Of a stretch of DNA of 64,000 bases, positions 33,715-42,930 are shown one piece after another. This stretch comes from Palsa-506 sp963786975 (GTDB taxonomy: Bacteria > Actinomycetota > Actinomycetes > Streptosporangiales > Streptosporangiaceae), in contig CAWBBE010000005.1 of the NCBI GenBank assembly GCA_963786975.1, forward strand, positions 620,001-684,000. The letters run 5' to 3'. How positions within the stretch are numbered: the first letter of the stretch is position 1; each line of letters opens with the position of its first letter. The notes below the pieces were generated by a model. It saw nothing but the letters and a program-made list of their open reading frames with translations. It was not told the origin of the DNA and made no database searches. Position numbers and translations under genes: made by a program.

Positions 33715-35184
33715 TCAGACGCCCGGTAGTATCTTCAGCGCCTGGCCGAAATCCGGAATCGGGCGGCCGGCCCGGAGCAGCCTGCGCAGCGTGACGCCGA
33801 GCGGTTCACCGGCGTTGTGCAGCCGGGCGAGTGCGCCGGTGAGCTGGGGCGCGGCGAAGGACGTGCCGTTCCATACCGCCCACGCGTCCGGGCCGAACTC
33901 GTGTGGAACCTGGTCGGCCAGGTTCGTTTCCCTGCCTTCGACGTAGGTCGAGTGCAGGCCCTGCCCGATCGTCGAGCAGGTCACCCAGAAACCGCGGCTG
34001 GACCAGTGGGCTGGCTGCATATCTGATGCCAGCGCCGCGACGGAGACTACCCGCCGGAACGCGGCCGGCCAGCAAGGCGTCGTGTCCGCGTAGTTCCCCG
34101 CCGCCGCGACGATCAGGATGTTACGGCCCTGTTCGCGTTCCAGTTCCCCGATGACGTCCAGCGCGGCGTGGATGGCGATCGGCGGGACGTTGTCCTGGGT
34201 CTGGCAGCCGAGCGAGAGGTTGATGATCTGAGCGCCGTCCTTGACCGCCTGGATCATCTCGCAGGCTACCCGCACTTCCGGGGCGATGCCGTCGCTGTCC
34301 ATGGCGCGGTAGACCTTGATCTCCGCGTCCGGCGCGATCTGCTGGATGATCCCGGCGACGAAGGTCCCGTGCCCGGCGTCGAAGTCGAGGTCTCCGTCGC
34401 CGGCCGGCAGCGGCAGGCTATCCAGCGGGTCGATATTGCCATCGCGCGGGATGTCGCGAAGCCAGCCGTCTGTGCGCCGCTCGGCGGCGATGCCGGTGTC
34501 AATGATCGCTACCTTGGCCGGCGTCCCCGGTCCGGAAGCACGCTGGTACGAACCGGGTGATGGGGTCGGCAGCGGCCCGCCGATCGCCTTGCCGATCGGG
34601 CCCGTCGGGGTGATGTTGCTGACGGCCGCGGTGAATCCCCTCCGCCGCAGCACCCTGGCCACATTGGACAGCTCCTGCGGGCCCAGCTCCTGCTGTGGAT
34701 CCGTTTCCGCGCGGGTCAGCCGGAGCACCCGGCCCCGGAGTTCGGCGCAGTCCACCTCGCTCGCCTGCATGCCCAGCCTGTCCAGGTAGTCCTTAGCGGC
34801 CCTGGCTCGGCCCCGCTCGGCCCGCCCCTCATAAGACTCGACTGTGATCAGCAGTTCCCCGCGCACCAAGAGGCTGTCAAATCCGACCGCGACCGGCAGG
34901 AAATCGAATTGGGTGACATTCTCGCCAGGGCCGCTGGCGGCTTCCGGCCCGGGCTGCTGCGATCCGGCCGGCCGCGATCCCGCCCGCCTGGGATCCCGCC
35001 GCCGCTGTAGCATCCTGAGCCGCTCGTGCCGGACCGACGGATCGTGGCGACGCTGCGCCAGTTCGCTTGCCTGGCGGTGCACGCCGGCCGCAATGTCGCC
35101 CCACGGCTCACCATCGGGACGGCCCGCGAAGTCCCCCTCGAACGGATTACCTGTGTTTTGCTCGTCAAATGGCACAGACTTCAC
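33715..35184 (-). CDS. Cytoplasmic subtilisin-like serine protease (S8)
   Basis: 489 residues from GTG (complement of 35182-35184) preceded by AAAAGGA. The catalytic domain fills 220-489: Asp in AIIDTGIAAERR, His in FDAGHGTFVAGII, oxyanion Asn in VAAAGNYADTT, Ser in NGTSFAAPQLTGALA. The first 110 residues are polar and disordered-looking; a middle region (YDRL-like ESYEGRAERGRARAAKDYL, VLRRRGFTAAVSNITP) resembles a propeptide/inhibitor-type fold. There is no signal peptide, so it acts in the cytoplasm. It lies head-to-head with TPR-CHAT and directly upstream of the ECF sigma gene, so a proteolytic cascade controlling transcription is plausible. Confidence 0.88.
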   Translation of the reverse strand: MKSVPFDEQNTGNPFEGDFAGRPDGEPWGDIAAGVHRQASELAQRRHDPSVRHERLRMLQRRRDPRRAGSRPAGSQQPGPEAASGPGENVTQFDFLPVAVGFDSLLVRGELLITVESYEGRAERGRARAAKDYLDRLGMQASEVDCAELRGRVLRLTRAETDPQQELGPQELSNVARVLRRRGFTAAVSNITPTGPIGKAIGGPLPTPSPGSYQRASGPGTPAKVAIIDTGIAAERRTDGWLRDIPRDGNIDPLDSLPLPAGDGDLDFDAGHGTFVAGIIQQIAPDAEIKVYRAMDSDGIAPEVRVACEMIQAVKDGAQIINLSLGCQTQDNVPPIAIHAALDVIGELEREQGRNILIVAAAGNYADTTPCWPAAFRRVVSVAALASDMQPAHWSSRGFWVTCSTIGQGLHSTYVEGRETNLADQVPHEFGPDAWAVWNGTSFAAPQLTGALARLHNAGEPLGVTLRRLLRAGRPIPDFGQALKILPGV

Positions 35185-35197
35185 CGATCCTTTTGCT

Positions 35198-35210
35198 ATG
35201 ACGTTAGCCG
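35198..35210 (-). promoter_or_regulatory. Shared element in the subtilase/CHAT divergent region
   Basis: Minus strand CGGCTAACGTCAT, 13 bases from the subtilase start, matching the element before the sigma gene apart from one base insertion and one substitution. The plus strand reads ATGACGTTAGCCG and lies upstream of the CHAT gene as well, so one site could serve both directions. Confidence 0.35.
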
Positions 35211-35257
35211 TGCGCGGACATGGCCTGCCCGGTCCGGTTTGTGGCGGGACCGCCTGT

Positions 35258-37945
35258 TGACTGGGACAGAGCCCTCAGGCGACCTTTTGATACGTGCGCG
35301 GCGGGCGCACGATGATGTCGCCGCCGACCCCGAGAAATTCCGCCCGATCGCCGCAGCGCTCGTTGCCGAGGCCAGGCGGGCACGCCAGCCCGAGGCGCTG
35401 GCACTGGCGCTGCGGGCGCTGGCCTGGGCCGAGCGCTTTCGGTTCGATGACCGCGCGGCCATCCGGCTGCTTGATGAAGCCTGCCGGATCGCGCGGCGGC
35501 ACCATCTCGACGACACCCTCGGCGAGCTGCTGATGAGCCATGCCGCGGTCAGCCTGGAACTCGGCCGGATATCGGCGGCCCGCCGCGACCTGTACAGCGC
35601 CGCTGCCCTCGTCAGCCGGACGCGCAGCACAGCGCTCGACTTCCACCAGGCCGTGCTGCTGCACAACATCGGCGAGCTAGCCGAGGCCCAGGCCATCTAC
35701 CACCGCGTACTCTCCGATCCCCAGGCTGACCCGCGGCACACGGTGCTGAGCGCGAACAACCTGGCGCTGATTGAATCCCAGCAAGGCCGCTACGCGCAGG
35801 CGCTGCGCCGCCTGGACGAGGCGCTGCCCGCGGCCGTGGAGATTGGCCCGGCGCTTGTCGCACTGGTGGCGCAGAGTCGCGCGTGGGTAACGGTACAGTC
35901 CGGGCGGTTTGCGGAGAGCCTCGGCCTCTTCGATGATGCAGCGCAGGCGTACCGGGCGGCCGGCCTGCCGCTCGGCGAGCATTACATCGAGTACGCGGAT
36001 GCCCTGATCGAGTTGCGGCTGCTGCCGGAGGCTGTCAGCGCCGCCCGTCGCGCTGTCGAGGAGTTCTCCGTAGCCGGGGTCGCTCTGATGGCGGCCGAAG
36101 CCCAGCTGCGCGTGGCCAGGCTCGCGATGCTGGCAGGCGACTCAGCCGAGGCTATTTCAGCCGCCCTGACGGCTGCGGACACCTTCCGTCGGCAGACCCG
36201 GCCGTCCTGGCGGGCCCGCGCGCTCCTGGTCGCGGCGGAGGCACGGCTGACGTCGGGTACCGCCGCCCTGCCCGACCTTTCCATGGCCCGTGACGCGGCC
36301 AAGGCGCTTGCGGCGCTGGACGCGACGTCGGCCGCAGTGGAGGGCTTCCTGGTGACCGGCCGTCTGGCCGCCGCACTCGGCCAGCGCGGCCAGGCGATCG
36401 CCGCGCTGACCCGGGCAGGCGCGCTGGCTCGCGGAACTCCGGTCCTGGTCAGGCTCCGTGGCCGGGTCGCCTCGGCGCTCGCGGCCAGCCTCCGGCACGA
36501 CGACCGGGCGGCGCTGGCGCAGTGCCGCCGCGGTCTCAGCGACCTCGCCCGCCATCGCCGCAGCCTGCCGTCGGTGGAACTGCGGGCGCTTGCCTCCGGG
36601 CACGGCGCCGAGCTCGGTCATCTCGGCCTGGACGTCGTGGTCCGGACCGGCTCGCCCGCGCGCGTGCTGCACTGGATGGAGCGCAGCCGGGCGGCCGCCC
36701 TGCTGGCCGTCGAGCCGCCGGAGTTCGACGAGATCAAGGCGGATCTGACCGCGCTCCGCGCGGTCCACGCCGAGCTCCGGGAGGACGGCGCGCTGGATGC
36801 CCGCCCGGACGGCCCGGCCAACGCGCGCACCCAGCAGATCGCCTCCGAGCAGGCGGCCATCGAGAACCGGATCCGGCAGGCCACCTGGCGGGCCAGGTCG
36901 CTGGCCGGCGAGCCGGACGGCCTGGTGACCGTGGGCGCCCTCCGCGACCTGCTGGCCGGCCGGGTACTCGTCGGCTACGGGCTGGTCGGCGGGGACCTGG
37001 TCGCGGTGGTGATCGGGCCGCGCGGCAGCAGGATCGCCGCGCTGGGCCGGATCGGGCCGGTCCAGGAGCAGCTGCGCGCGTTCCTGTTCGCGCTCCGCCG
37101 GCTGGCCCGGTCCCAGTCGCCGGCCGATCTTGCCGCCGCCCGGGCCAGCGCTGACCTGCGGGTTCAGCCGGCTGGCCGGGCTCCTGCTCGGCCCGCTGCA
37201 GCTGGCCGCCGATACCGAGCTTGTCATTGTCCCGGTGCCGGACCTGCATGGCGTTCCCTGGCCGGCCCTGCACCCCGGGCCGGTAGGCCTGGCGCCGTCA
37301 GCCACCTTCTGGGCCCGCTGCGCGGTGGCGGCACAGGTCCGGGCCGGCTCGGCCGGCGAAGCTGTGGCCGGCGCCGAGGCGAAGGCAGCCCAGGGAGTCG
37401 CGCTGGTGGCCGGCCCGGATCTGCCGGGTGCGGTCGCCGAGGTCGAGTCGCTGGCGGCCATCCACCCCTCGGCGGTGCGCCTGATGCCGCCGGACAGCAC
37501 CGCGGACCGGGTCGCCGACGCGCTGGCCGGCGCCGGACTGGCCCACCTCGCCTGCCACGGGACGCTGCGGGTGGACAACCCGATGTTCTCCTCGCTGCTG
37601 CTCAGCGACGGCCCGCTGACCGTGCAGGAGATCTACGCCCGGGGCCTCGCGCCGCACCGGCTGATCCTCGCGGCCTGCGAGTCAGGTGCCCAGGTCAGCT
37701 ATGCCGGGGACGAGGTGCTCGGCTTCGTCAGCGCGCTGCTGGCCCGCGGTACCGCGGGGGTGCTGGCCAGCACCGCGGTCGTGCCTGACGTCGAGGCGGC
37801 CGGGCTGATGACCGCCGTGCACCGGCAGCTGGCCGGTGGCGCCACCCTCGCCACCGCGCTGCACGCGGCCCGGGAAAAGCAGCACACCGAGGATCCAGGC
37901 AGCTACGTCAACTGGTGTACCTTCTGCGCGCACGGGGCCGCCTGA
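35258..37945 (+). CDS. TPR-CHAT protein (caspase-like), one frame break
   Basis: About 895 residues. Start uncertain: TTG 35258 or TTG 35288; no ATG/GTG fits. The N-terminal 450 residues are helical TPR-like repeats (for example HNIGELAEAQAIYHRVL, NNLALIESQQGRYAQALRRL, AVTVQSGRFAESLGLF-type units). A coiled segment then leads to the CHAT domain (GRVLVGYGLVGGDLVAVVIG onward). Near 37150-37170 the frame shifts: ARASADLR continues as FSRLAGLLLGPLQLAAD one frame over, and homology is unbroken to 37945. The catalytic dyad is His in LACHG (37556-37558) and Cys in AACESG (37676-37678). CHAT domains are caspase-related cysteine proteases. No CRISPR genes are nearby. Divergent from the subtilase/sigma operon. 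Confidence 0.85.
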
Positions 37946-38011
37946 CGCGGCCAGGCCAGGCGAAATGATCAGCTGAGACGGATTTGCCCCGCACGGACAG
38001 CAGAAGGAGAG

Positions 38012-38323
38012 GTGGCGATCGGGCTCGTCATGCCGCAGGTTGCGGTCGAGATTTGCCGGCAGCGGCTGGCCCCGGCCCATTTCATCAGGGCAGTTACGCT
38101 CGCCGAGGTGTTCCCGCCGGATGGCGCCGTGGCGGCCGGATTCCTTGACCGGGTAGTCCCGGCCGCCGAGCTGCCGGAGGCCGCCGCAACCATGGCGGCC
38201 GGCCTGGCCAAGCTCGACATCAGCGCCCACGCGGCAACCAAGCAGCGCGCCAGGGAGCAGCTGCTGGCGATGATCCGGTCCGCCATCGAGGCTGATGACG
38301 TCGCCATCCTGGCCTCGGCCTGA
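38012..38323 (+). pseudogene. Enoyl-CoA hydratase (crotonase), C-terminal remnant
   Basis: 103 residues from GTG 38012: MAIGLVMPQVAVEICRQRL, then a VFPPDGAVAAGFLDRVVPAAEL block and AHAATKQRAREQLL. These match the second half of crotonase-fold hydratases. The first half, with the oxyanion-hole glycine and catalytic glutamate region, is absent; the preceding bases 37971-38011 only weakly recall the family (EGEVAIG). It is therefore a degraded gene, unless the short form is reused. Lies between the CHAT and TfoX-like genes. Confidence 0.7.
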
Positions 38324-38355
38324 GCACCGCCCGTGCCCGGGCTACGCTGACGCTC

Positions 38356-38703
38356 GTGGGCGAGGATGCTGCCGCGGCTACCGGGCCGGCAGGCCGTTAT
38401 CAGGATCTGGTCGATGAGCTGCTCGGCACCGGCGGAGTCACCCCGCCAGGCGGCGGCGGCTTCGGCCGGACCGCGCTCCGGTTCCAGGGCAAGATCTTCG
38501 TGATGCTGGTCCGCGGCCGGCTGGTGCTCAAGCTGCCCGGGGAGCGAGTCGATGCGCTCGTCGAGGCGGGCGATGGCGTCCGCTTCGACGCGAATAAGGG
38601 CACGCCGATGAAGGAGTGGCTCAGCCTCGACCCGGAATCGGGCCGGGCCTGGCTGCCGCTGGCCCGCGAGGCCCTGGAGTTCGCCCGCCGCGCCCGCCGC
38701 TGA
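38356..38703 (+). CDS. TfoX/YjbR-like small protein
   Basis: 115 residues from GTG 38356. The compact fold is recognised from LRFQGKIFVMLVRGRLVLKLPGERVDALV, GDGVRFDANKGTPMKEWLSL and LAREALEFARR, which match the TfoX N-terminal/YjbR family (DNA-binding-protein-like or MmcQ fold). Function in actinobacteria is unknown. No operon partner is evident. Confidence 0.7.
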   Translation: MGEDAAAATGPAGRYQDLVDELLGTGGVTPPGGGGFGRTALRFQGKIFVMLVRGRLVLKLPGERVDALVEAGDGVRFDANKGTPMKEWLSLDPESGRAWLPLAREALEFARRARR

Positions 38704-38724
38704 CAGCGTGCAGCGGCGCCGCCG

Positions 38725-39483
38725 TTAGCGCAGGCCGTGCTCGGCCAGCGGGCCGACCCGCAGCCCCCGCCGCTCGCACTCGTCCAGCAGCATCGGCAGC
38801 GCGCCCAGCGCGGCCTGCGCCGAGCCGGGCGGCGACGTGCAGTCGGAATCGTGCAGCAGCACGGTACTGCCGCCGCCCAGGTCACGGGTCAGCGTCGCGT
38901 AGACCGACGCCGGCGTCGCCCCGCGCGACCATTCCCGGCCCCAGCTGGTCCACAGCACCGGGGTCAGGCCAAGCTGCCGCGCGGCCAGCAGCGCGGTGCC
39001 GGACAGCACCCCGTGCGGCGGGCGGTAGAGCCGCGGTACCGTGCCGGTCGCGGCGGCTATCGCGTCCGTCGCGCGCGCGATGTCGTCGCGCGTTGCCCGC
39101 GGCCCGCGCAGGGTCAGGTAGCGGTGCTCCCAGCCGTGCACGCCGATCTCATGGCCGGCCAGCGCGATCTCGGCAGCCAGCTGCGGCGCCCGCGCGGCCA
39201 TGGACCCGAGCAGGAAGAACGTCGCCCGCACCGGCCGGCCGCCGAGCAGCTCAAGGAAGCTGGGCGTGACGTCCGGATCAGGGCCGTCGTCAAACGTCAG
39301 CGCCACGTGGTCGGCCGCGCCGCGGCCGGCCAGCCGGGGGAACATCGCCTTCCGGACCGGCCCGACCGCCGTGATGCCGGGTCCGCCGTGCGCCACCGCC
39401 AGGCCCGCGGCCAGCCAGGCCGCCGCGCGGAAGGCGGGCCGGGCCGGCGATCCGTTCCGGCCGGCCGGGTCAGCCATCATCAT
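38725..39483 (-). CDS. Polysaccharide deacetylase (NodB family, CE4)
   Basis: 252 residues from the first of three consecutive ATG codons (complement of 39481-39483). CE4 motifs: TFDDGPDPDVT (catalytic base Asp and metal Asp), HGWEHRYLTL (metal histidines), RPPHGVLS, and VLLHDSD (C-terminal His). The N-terminus has a hydrophobic Ala-rich segment (AAAWLAAGLAVAHG), possibly a membrane anchor. It removes N- or O-acetyl groups from glycans. Its gene is divergent from the aminotransferase/epimerase/glycosyltransferase cluster and it may act on the same polymer or glycolipid. Confidence 0.87.
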   Translation of the reverse strand: MMMADPAGRNGSPARPAFRAAAWLAAGLAVAHGGPGITAVGPVRKAMFPRLAGRGAADHVALTFDDGPDPDVTPSFLELLGGRPVRATFFLLGSMAARAPQLAAEIALAGHEIGVHGWEHRYLTLRGPRATRDDIARATDAIAAATGTVPRLYRPPHGVLSGTALLAARQLGLTPVLWTSWGREWSRGATPASVYATLTRDLGGGSTVLLHDSDCTSPPGSAQAALGALPMLLDECERRGLRVGPLAEHGLR

Positions 39484-39700
39484 CCGCCCATCGCTAGTCT
39501 TGCCGGATGGCCAGGCCGCGACCGGGCGGCCGGGCACCGTAACCTGCCCGGCACCGGGCGCGCCGCTGCGCCCGGTACGCGCAAAACCGCGAGACGCGGC
39601 CGGCTGTTCCTGGGATCATGTCATGCCCGGGACCGCGCCGACCGGGTCAGGGCCACGAGACAGGCGTATCGGACCAGGGTCGACAGCAAGGGGTGCCGGT

Positions 39701-40828
39701 TTGGGAGTGCAAGCAGCACGGATCGTCTTTCCGCCGGATGACCGGGCCGAGATAGCCGAGGCCATCACCGGCATCCTGACTACCGGTGCCCTGACCCTCG
39801 GGCCGTACACGAAGCAGTTCGAGGCTGCCTTCGCCGCGGCGCATGACGCGGCGCATGCGGTCGCGATCGCCAGCGGCACCGCCGCGCTGGAGATCTCGCT
39901 GCGCGCCGTCGGGGTCAACGGCCGGGACGTGATCGTCCCGGCCAACACGTTCTACGCGACGGCCGCCGCCATCCTGCGGGCGGGCGGCCGCCCGGTGTTC
40001 GCCGACATCGACGCCGCGACCTTCGCGCTCAGCCCGGACACCATCAGCGCCGCGCTCACCCCGCAGACCGCTGCCGTCGTGCTCGTGCACATCGCCGGGC
40101 TGGTCACGCCGCAGGCCGGCGAGATCAAGTCGCTCTGCGAGCGGCGCGGCATCAGCCTCGTCGAGGACGCCGCGCACGCGCACGGCGCCACCTGTGACGG
40201 CAGGTTCGCCGGATCATTCGGCGCCGCGGCCGCGTTTTCCTTCTACCCGACCAAGGTGGTGACGAGCGGCGAGGGCGGGATGGTCGTCACCGCGTCCGGC
40301 GACCTGGCCGGCGAGGCCAGGATCTACCGCGACCAGGGCAAGGGCGCGTTCTCGGCGAACCATCACGTGCGGCTCGGCTATGCCTGGCGGCTCAGCGAGG
40401 CCAACGCCGTGACCGGCCTGGTGCACCTGCGCCGGATGGCCGAGTTCATCAGCCGCCGCCGTGAGGTCGCGGCCCGCTATGACAAGGCGCTGGCCGGCCT
40501 GGACGGGCTGGAGCCGCTCGCCGAGCCGGCCGGCTGCCGCAGCAACATCTACAAGTACATCGTGCTGCTGCCACCCGGCGCGGACCGCGCCGCCGTCAAG
40601 CGTGACCTGGCCGAGAAGCATGACGTCCGGCTGGCCGGCGAGGTGTACGACGTCCCGCTGCACCACCAGCCGGTGCTGGCTGAGTATGCCGGCGGCGCGC
40701 TCCCGGTGGCCGAGGAAATGTGCCGCCGGCATATCTGCCTGCCGGTGCACTCGGACATGCGGGACGACGAGATCGACGAGGTACTGACCGCCGTCGCGGC
40801 CGTCTGCGACGCGCTCCCGGGAACTTGA
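39701..40828 (+). CDS. DegT/DnrJ/EryC1 sugar aminotransferase
   Basis: About 375 residues; TTG 39701 chosen (AAGGGG six bases upstream), GTG 39707 possible. Motifs: TTGALTLGPYTKQFEAAFAA, AVAIASGTAALEISLRA, DVIVPANTFYATAAAIL, VEDAAHAHGATCDG (PLP-binding Asp), the Schiff-base lysine in SFYPTKVVTSGEGG, and YAWRLSEANAV. Unlike the aminotransferase at 4887-5984 the frame is intact. It transfers an amino group to a keto-sugar nucleotide, or to a related cyclitol. It leads a three-gene unit with an NAD epimerase and a GT-B glycosyltransferase, suggesting a small dedicated amino-sugar pathway. Confidence 0.88.
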   Translation: MGVQAARIVFPPDDRAEIAEAITGILTTGALTLGPYTKQFEAAFAAAHDAAHAVAIASGTAALEISLRAVGVNGRDVIVPANTFYATAAAILRAGGRPVFADIDAATFALSPDTISAALTPQTAAVVLVHIAGLVTPQAGEIKSLCERRGISLVEDAAHAHGATCDGRFAGSFGAAAAFSFYPTKVVTSGEGGMVVTASGDLAGEARIYRDQGKGAFSANHHVRLGYAWRLSEANAVTGLVHLRRMAEFISRRREVAARYDKALAGLDGLEPLAEPAGCRSNIYKYIVLLPPGADRAAVKRDLAEKHDVRLAGEVYDVPLHHQPVLAEYAGGALPVAEEMCRRHICLPVHSDMRDDEIDEVLTAVAAVCDALPGT

Positions 40829-40880
40829 CGCGCCCGGGCGGCGACCAGGCTCAGACGCGACCAGGTGCAAAGGAGCGAGC

Positions 40881-41789
40881 ATGCGCGTGGCGGTGACCGG
40901 AGGCTGCGGTTTCATCGGCTCTCATGTGGTGGATCATCTGCTGGCGGCCGGCCACCACGTGCGGGCGATCGACACGGCAGCGACCTGGCTCAACCCGGCG
41001 GCCGAGCACTGTACCGCCGACTTGTTCGATGACGCCGCGATGGACGCCGCGCTGGCGGACCGCGAGGCGGTCTTCCACCTGGCCGCGGTGGCTGACGTCA
41101 ACGACGTCGACGCGGATCCGGTCCGGGCCGTCCGGCTTAACGTCGAGGGCACCGCCCGGGTGCTGCAGGCCGCCCGCCGCCAGGGCACCGGGCGGGTCAT
41201 CCTGGCCAGCACGGTCTGGGTGTACGGCGCGACGGCGGGCGACGGCGAGCGGGCCGAGAACGCGCTGGTCGACCTGAGCAGCGCGGGCCACGTCTACGTC
41301 TCCACTAAGCTCGCCGCCGAGATGCTCATGCACAGCTACCGGCAGATGTACGGGCAGCAGTTCACGATCCTGCGGTACGGCATCCCGTACGGGCCCAGGA
41401 TGCGGGACGCCCTGGTCGTGGCGAAGTTCGTCCGGCTGGCCCTGGACGGCAAGCCGATCACCATCGCCGGCACCGGCGACCAGCAGCGGCACTATGTCTA
41501 CGTCGAGGACCTCGCCGACGCGCACGTGCGGGCGCTCGGGCCGGCCGCGGCCGACCAGACGCTGGCGCTGGAAGGCGGCACGCCGGTGTCCGTCCGCGAG
41601 ATCGCCGACACGGTATGCAGCCTGGTCGGCGACACGGTGATCGAGCACGGGCCGGCTCGCAACGCCGACTACAGCGGCGTGAGCGTGTCCAACACGCTGG
41701 CCAAGGAACTGCTCGACTGGTCGCCGGTGACCTCCTTCGCGGACGGGGTGCAGCGGTATCTCGACTGGCTCAGCTCGCGGTCCGGATGA
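40881..41789 (+). CDS. NAD-dependent sugar epimerase/dehydratase (extended SDR)
   Basis: 302 residues from ATG 40881 with AAAGGAG upstream. Rossmann loop TGGCGFIGSHVVDHL, FHLAAVADVNDVD, the Ser/Thr in ILASTVWVYG, and the catalytic pair in YVSTK; the substrate region has LRYGIPYGPRMRDALV and HYVYVEDLADAHVRAL. These are typical of GalE/RmlB-like enzymes acting on nucleotide sugars. The exact reaction cannot be set. 52 bases after the aminotransferase and 46 before the glycosyltransferase, presumably in one transcript. Confidence 0.88.
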   Translation: MRVAVTGGCGFIGSHVVDHLLAAGHHVRAIDTAATWLNPAAEHCTADLFDDAAMDAALADREAVFHLAAVADVNDVDADPVRAVRLNVEGTARVLQAARRQGTGRVILASTVWVYGATAGDGERAENALVDLSSAGHVYVSTKLAAEMLMHSYRQMYGQQFTILRYGIPYGPRMRDALVVAKFVRLALDGKPITIAGTGDQQRHYVYVEDLADAHVRALGPAAADQTLALEGGTPVSVREIADTVCSLVGDTVIEHGPARNADYSGVSVSNTLAKELLDWSPVTSFADGVQRYLDWLSSRSG

Positions 41790-41835
41790 GGCGCAGCCGT
41801 CCTGGGCCGGCCGCCGGACCAGGCCCGGGACCGTT

Positions 41836-42930
41836 ATGAAGCGGGCCGTGCTGCTGTCCGGCTCGCTCGGCATGGGGCATGACGTGCTCGCCGAGGCCTG
41901 CGCGACGTCGCTGACCGGGGCCGGCTGGTCGGCGCACACGCTCGACGCGATGCGGCTGCTCGGCCAGGGCGGCGGTTCGGCCGGCGAGGCGGTCTTCCGT
42001 TCCATGCTGTCCGTGCCCGGCCTGTACGACGCGTTCCACTTCTCCGCGCTGCGCACCGGGAGCCGGCTGGCGATGCTGGCCGACGCGGCCGCCAGGCGGC
42101 AGGTGGTGCCGCGGCTGCGGGCCTATCTCGACGCGCACCCGGCGGACCTGGCGATCTCGGTGTTCGCCACCGGCGCATCGGCGGTGAGCAGCCTGGCCGG
42201 CCGGTACCCGGGCCTGCAGCACATCGTCTTCTGCAGCGACGTGACACCGCACCGGCTCTGGGTGCACCCGAACGTGGATCTTTACCTGGTCACCGCGGCC
42301 GCCGCGGAGGCTGCCGTGCGCCGGTTCCAGCCGGACGCCCGGGTCATGGTCGTGCCCGCGGTGGTGCGGACGGCCTTTTACCACCCGCCCGCGCAGGCCG
42401 CGGCCAGGGCCAGGCTCGGCCTGCCCGAGTTCGGCCGCTGCGTGCTGCTGATGTCCGGTGCCTGGGGTCTCGGCCCGGTCGCCGAGGCGGCCGAGGCGCT
42501 CGGCGACGCGGGCGTGCAGGTGCTCGCGGTAGCCGGGCGCAACGCGAAGCTGGAGGCCAGGCTGCGGGCGGCGGCCCGGCGCCAGCCACGGGTGCGCCCG
42601 TTCGGCTTCTCGGACCGCATCCCCGAGCTGATGGCGGCCGCCGACCTGGTCGTAACGAGTTCCGGCGATACCTGCGCCGAAGCCCGTACGATCGGCCGCC
42701 CGCTGCTGCTGCTCGACGTCGTCCAGGGCCACGGCCGGGACAACCTGCAGCACGAACTGGAACTCGGCGACGCCTGGGTGACCTCACCGCGCCCCGCGGA
42801 CGTGACCCGCAACGCCCTGGCCGCACTCGGCCAGGTGAAGCCCCCGCCGCCGGGCCCGGCCCGGCAGCTGGCCAGCTGGCAGCAGGCCTTCGCCGCCGCC
42901 CTGCAGGCAATAGGCCTAGCCGGGGGCTAG
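41836..42930 (+). CDS. GT-B glycosyltransferase, MGDG-synthase/UgtP-like
   Basis: 364 residues. The N-terminal half begins LLSGSLGMGHDVLAEACATSL, the glycine/His loop of the MGDG synthase and processive diacylglycerol glucosyltransferase family, with SDVTPHRLWVHPNVDLYLV next. The C-terminal half has MSGAWGLGPVAEAAEAL and the donor-binding TSSGDTCAEARTIGRPLLLLD plus GQ-like QGHGRDNLQ. No membrane helix; peripheral enzymes of this group glycosylate membrane lipids. Likely acceptor is a lipid and the donor an amino sugar from the two preceding enzymes (inference). Stop overlaps the ctaG stop on the other strand by four bases. Confidence 0.82.
   Translation: MKRAVLLSGSLGMGHDVLAEACATSLTGAGWSAHTLDAMRLLGQGGGSAGEAVFRSMLSVPGLYDAFHFSALRTGSRLAMLADAAARRQVVPRLRAYLDAHPADLAISVFATGASAVSSLAGRYPGLQHIVFCSDVTPHRLWVHPNVDLYLVTAAAAEAAVRRFQPDARVMVVPAVVRTAFYHPPAQAAARARLGLPEFGRCVLLMSGAWGLGPVAEAAEALGDAGVQVLAVAGRNAKLEARLRAAARRQPRVRPFGFSDRIPELMAAADLVVTSSGDTCAEARTIGRPLLLLDVVQGHGRDNLQHELELGDAWVTSPRPADVTRNALAALGQVKPPPPGPARQLASWQQAFAAALQAIGLAGG

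Noticed and set aside
35026..35257. Extension of the CHAT gene upstream to ATG 35026
   Set aside because: This stretch lies inside the subtilase gene on the other strand and encodes nothing like TPR; the real start is more probably one of the TTG codons at 35258 or 35288.
36157..37578. 473-codon minus-strand open frame opposite CHAT
   Set aside because: No motif; coding evidence (TPR and CHAT dyad) is on the plus strand.
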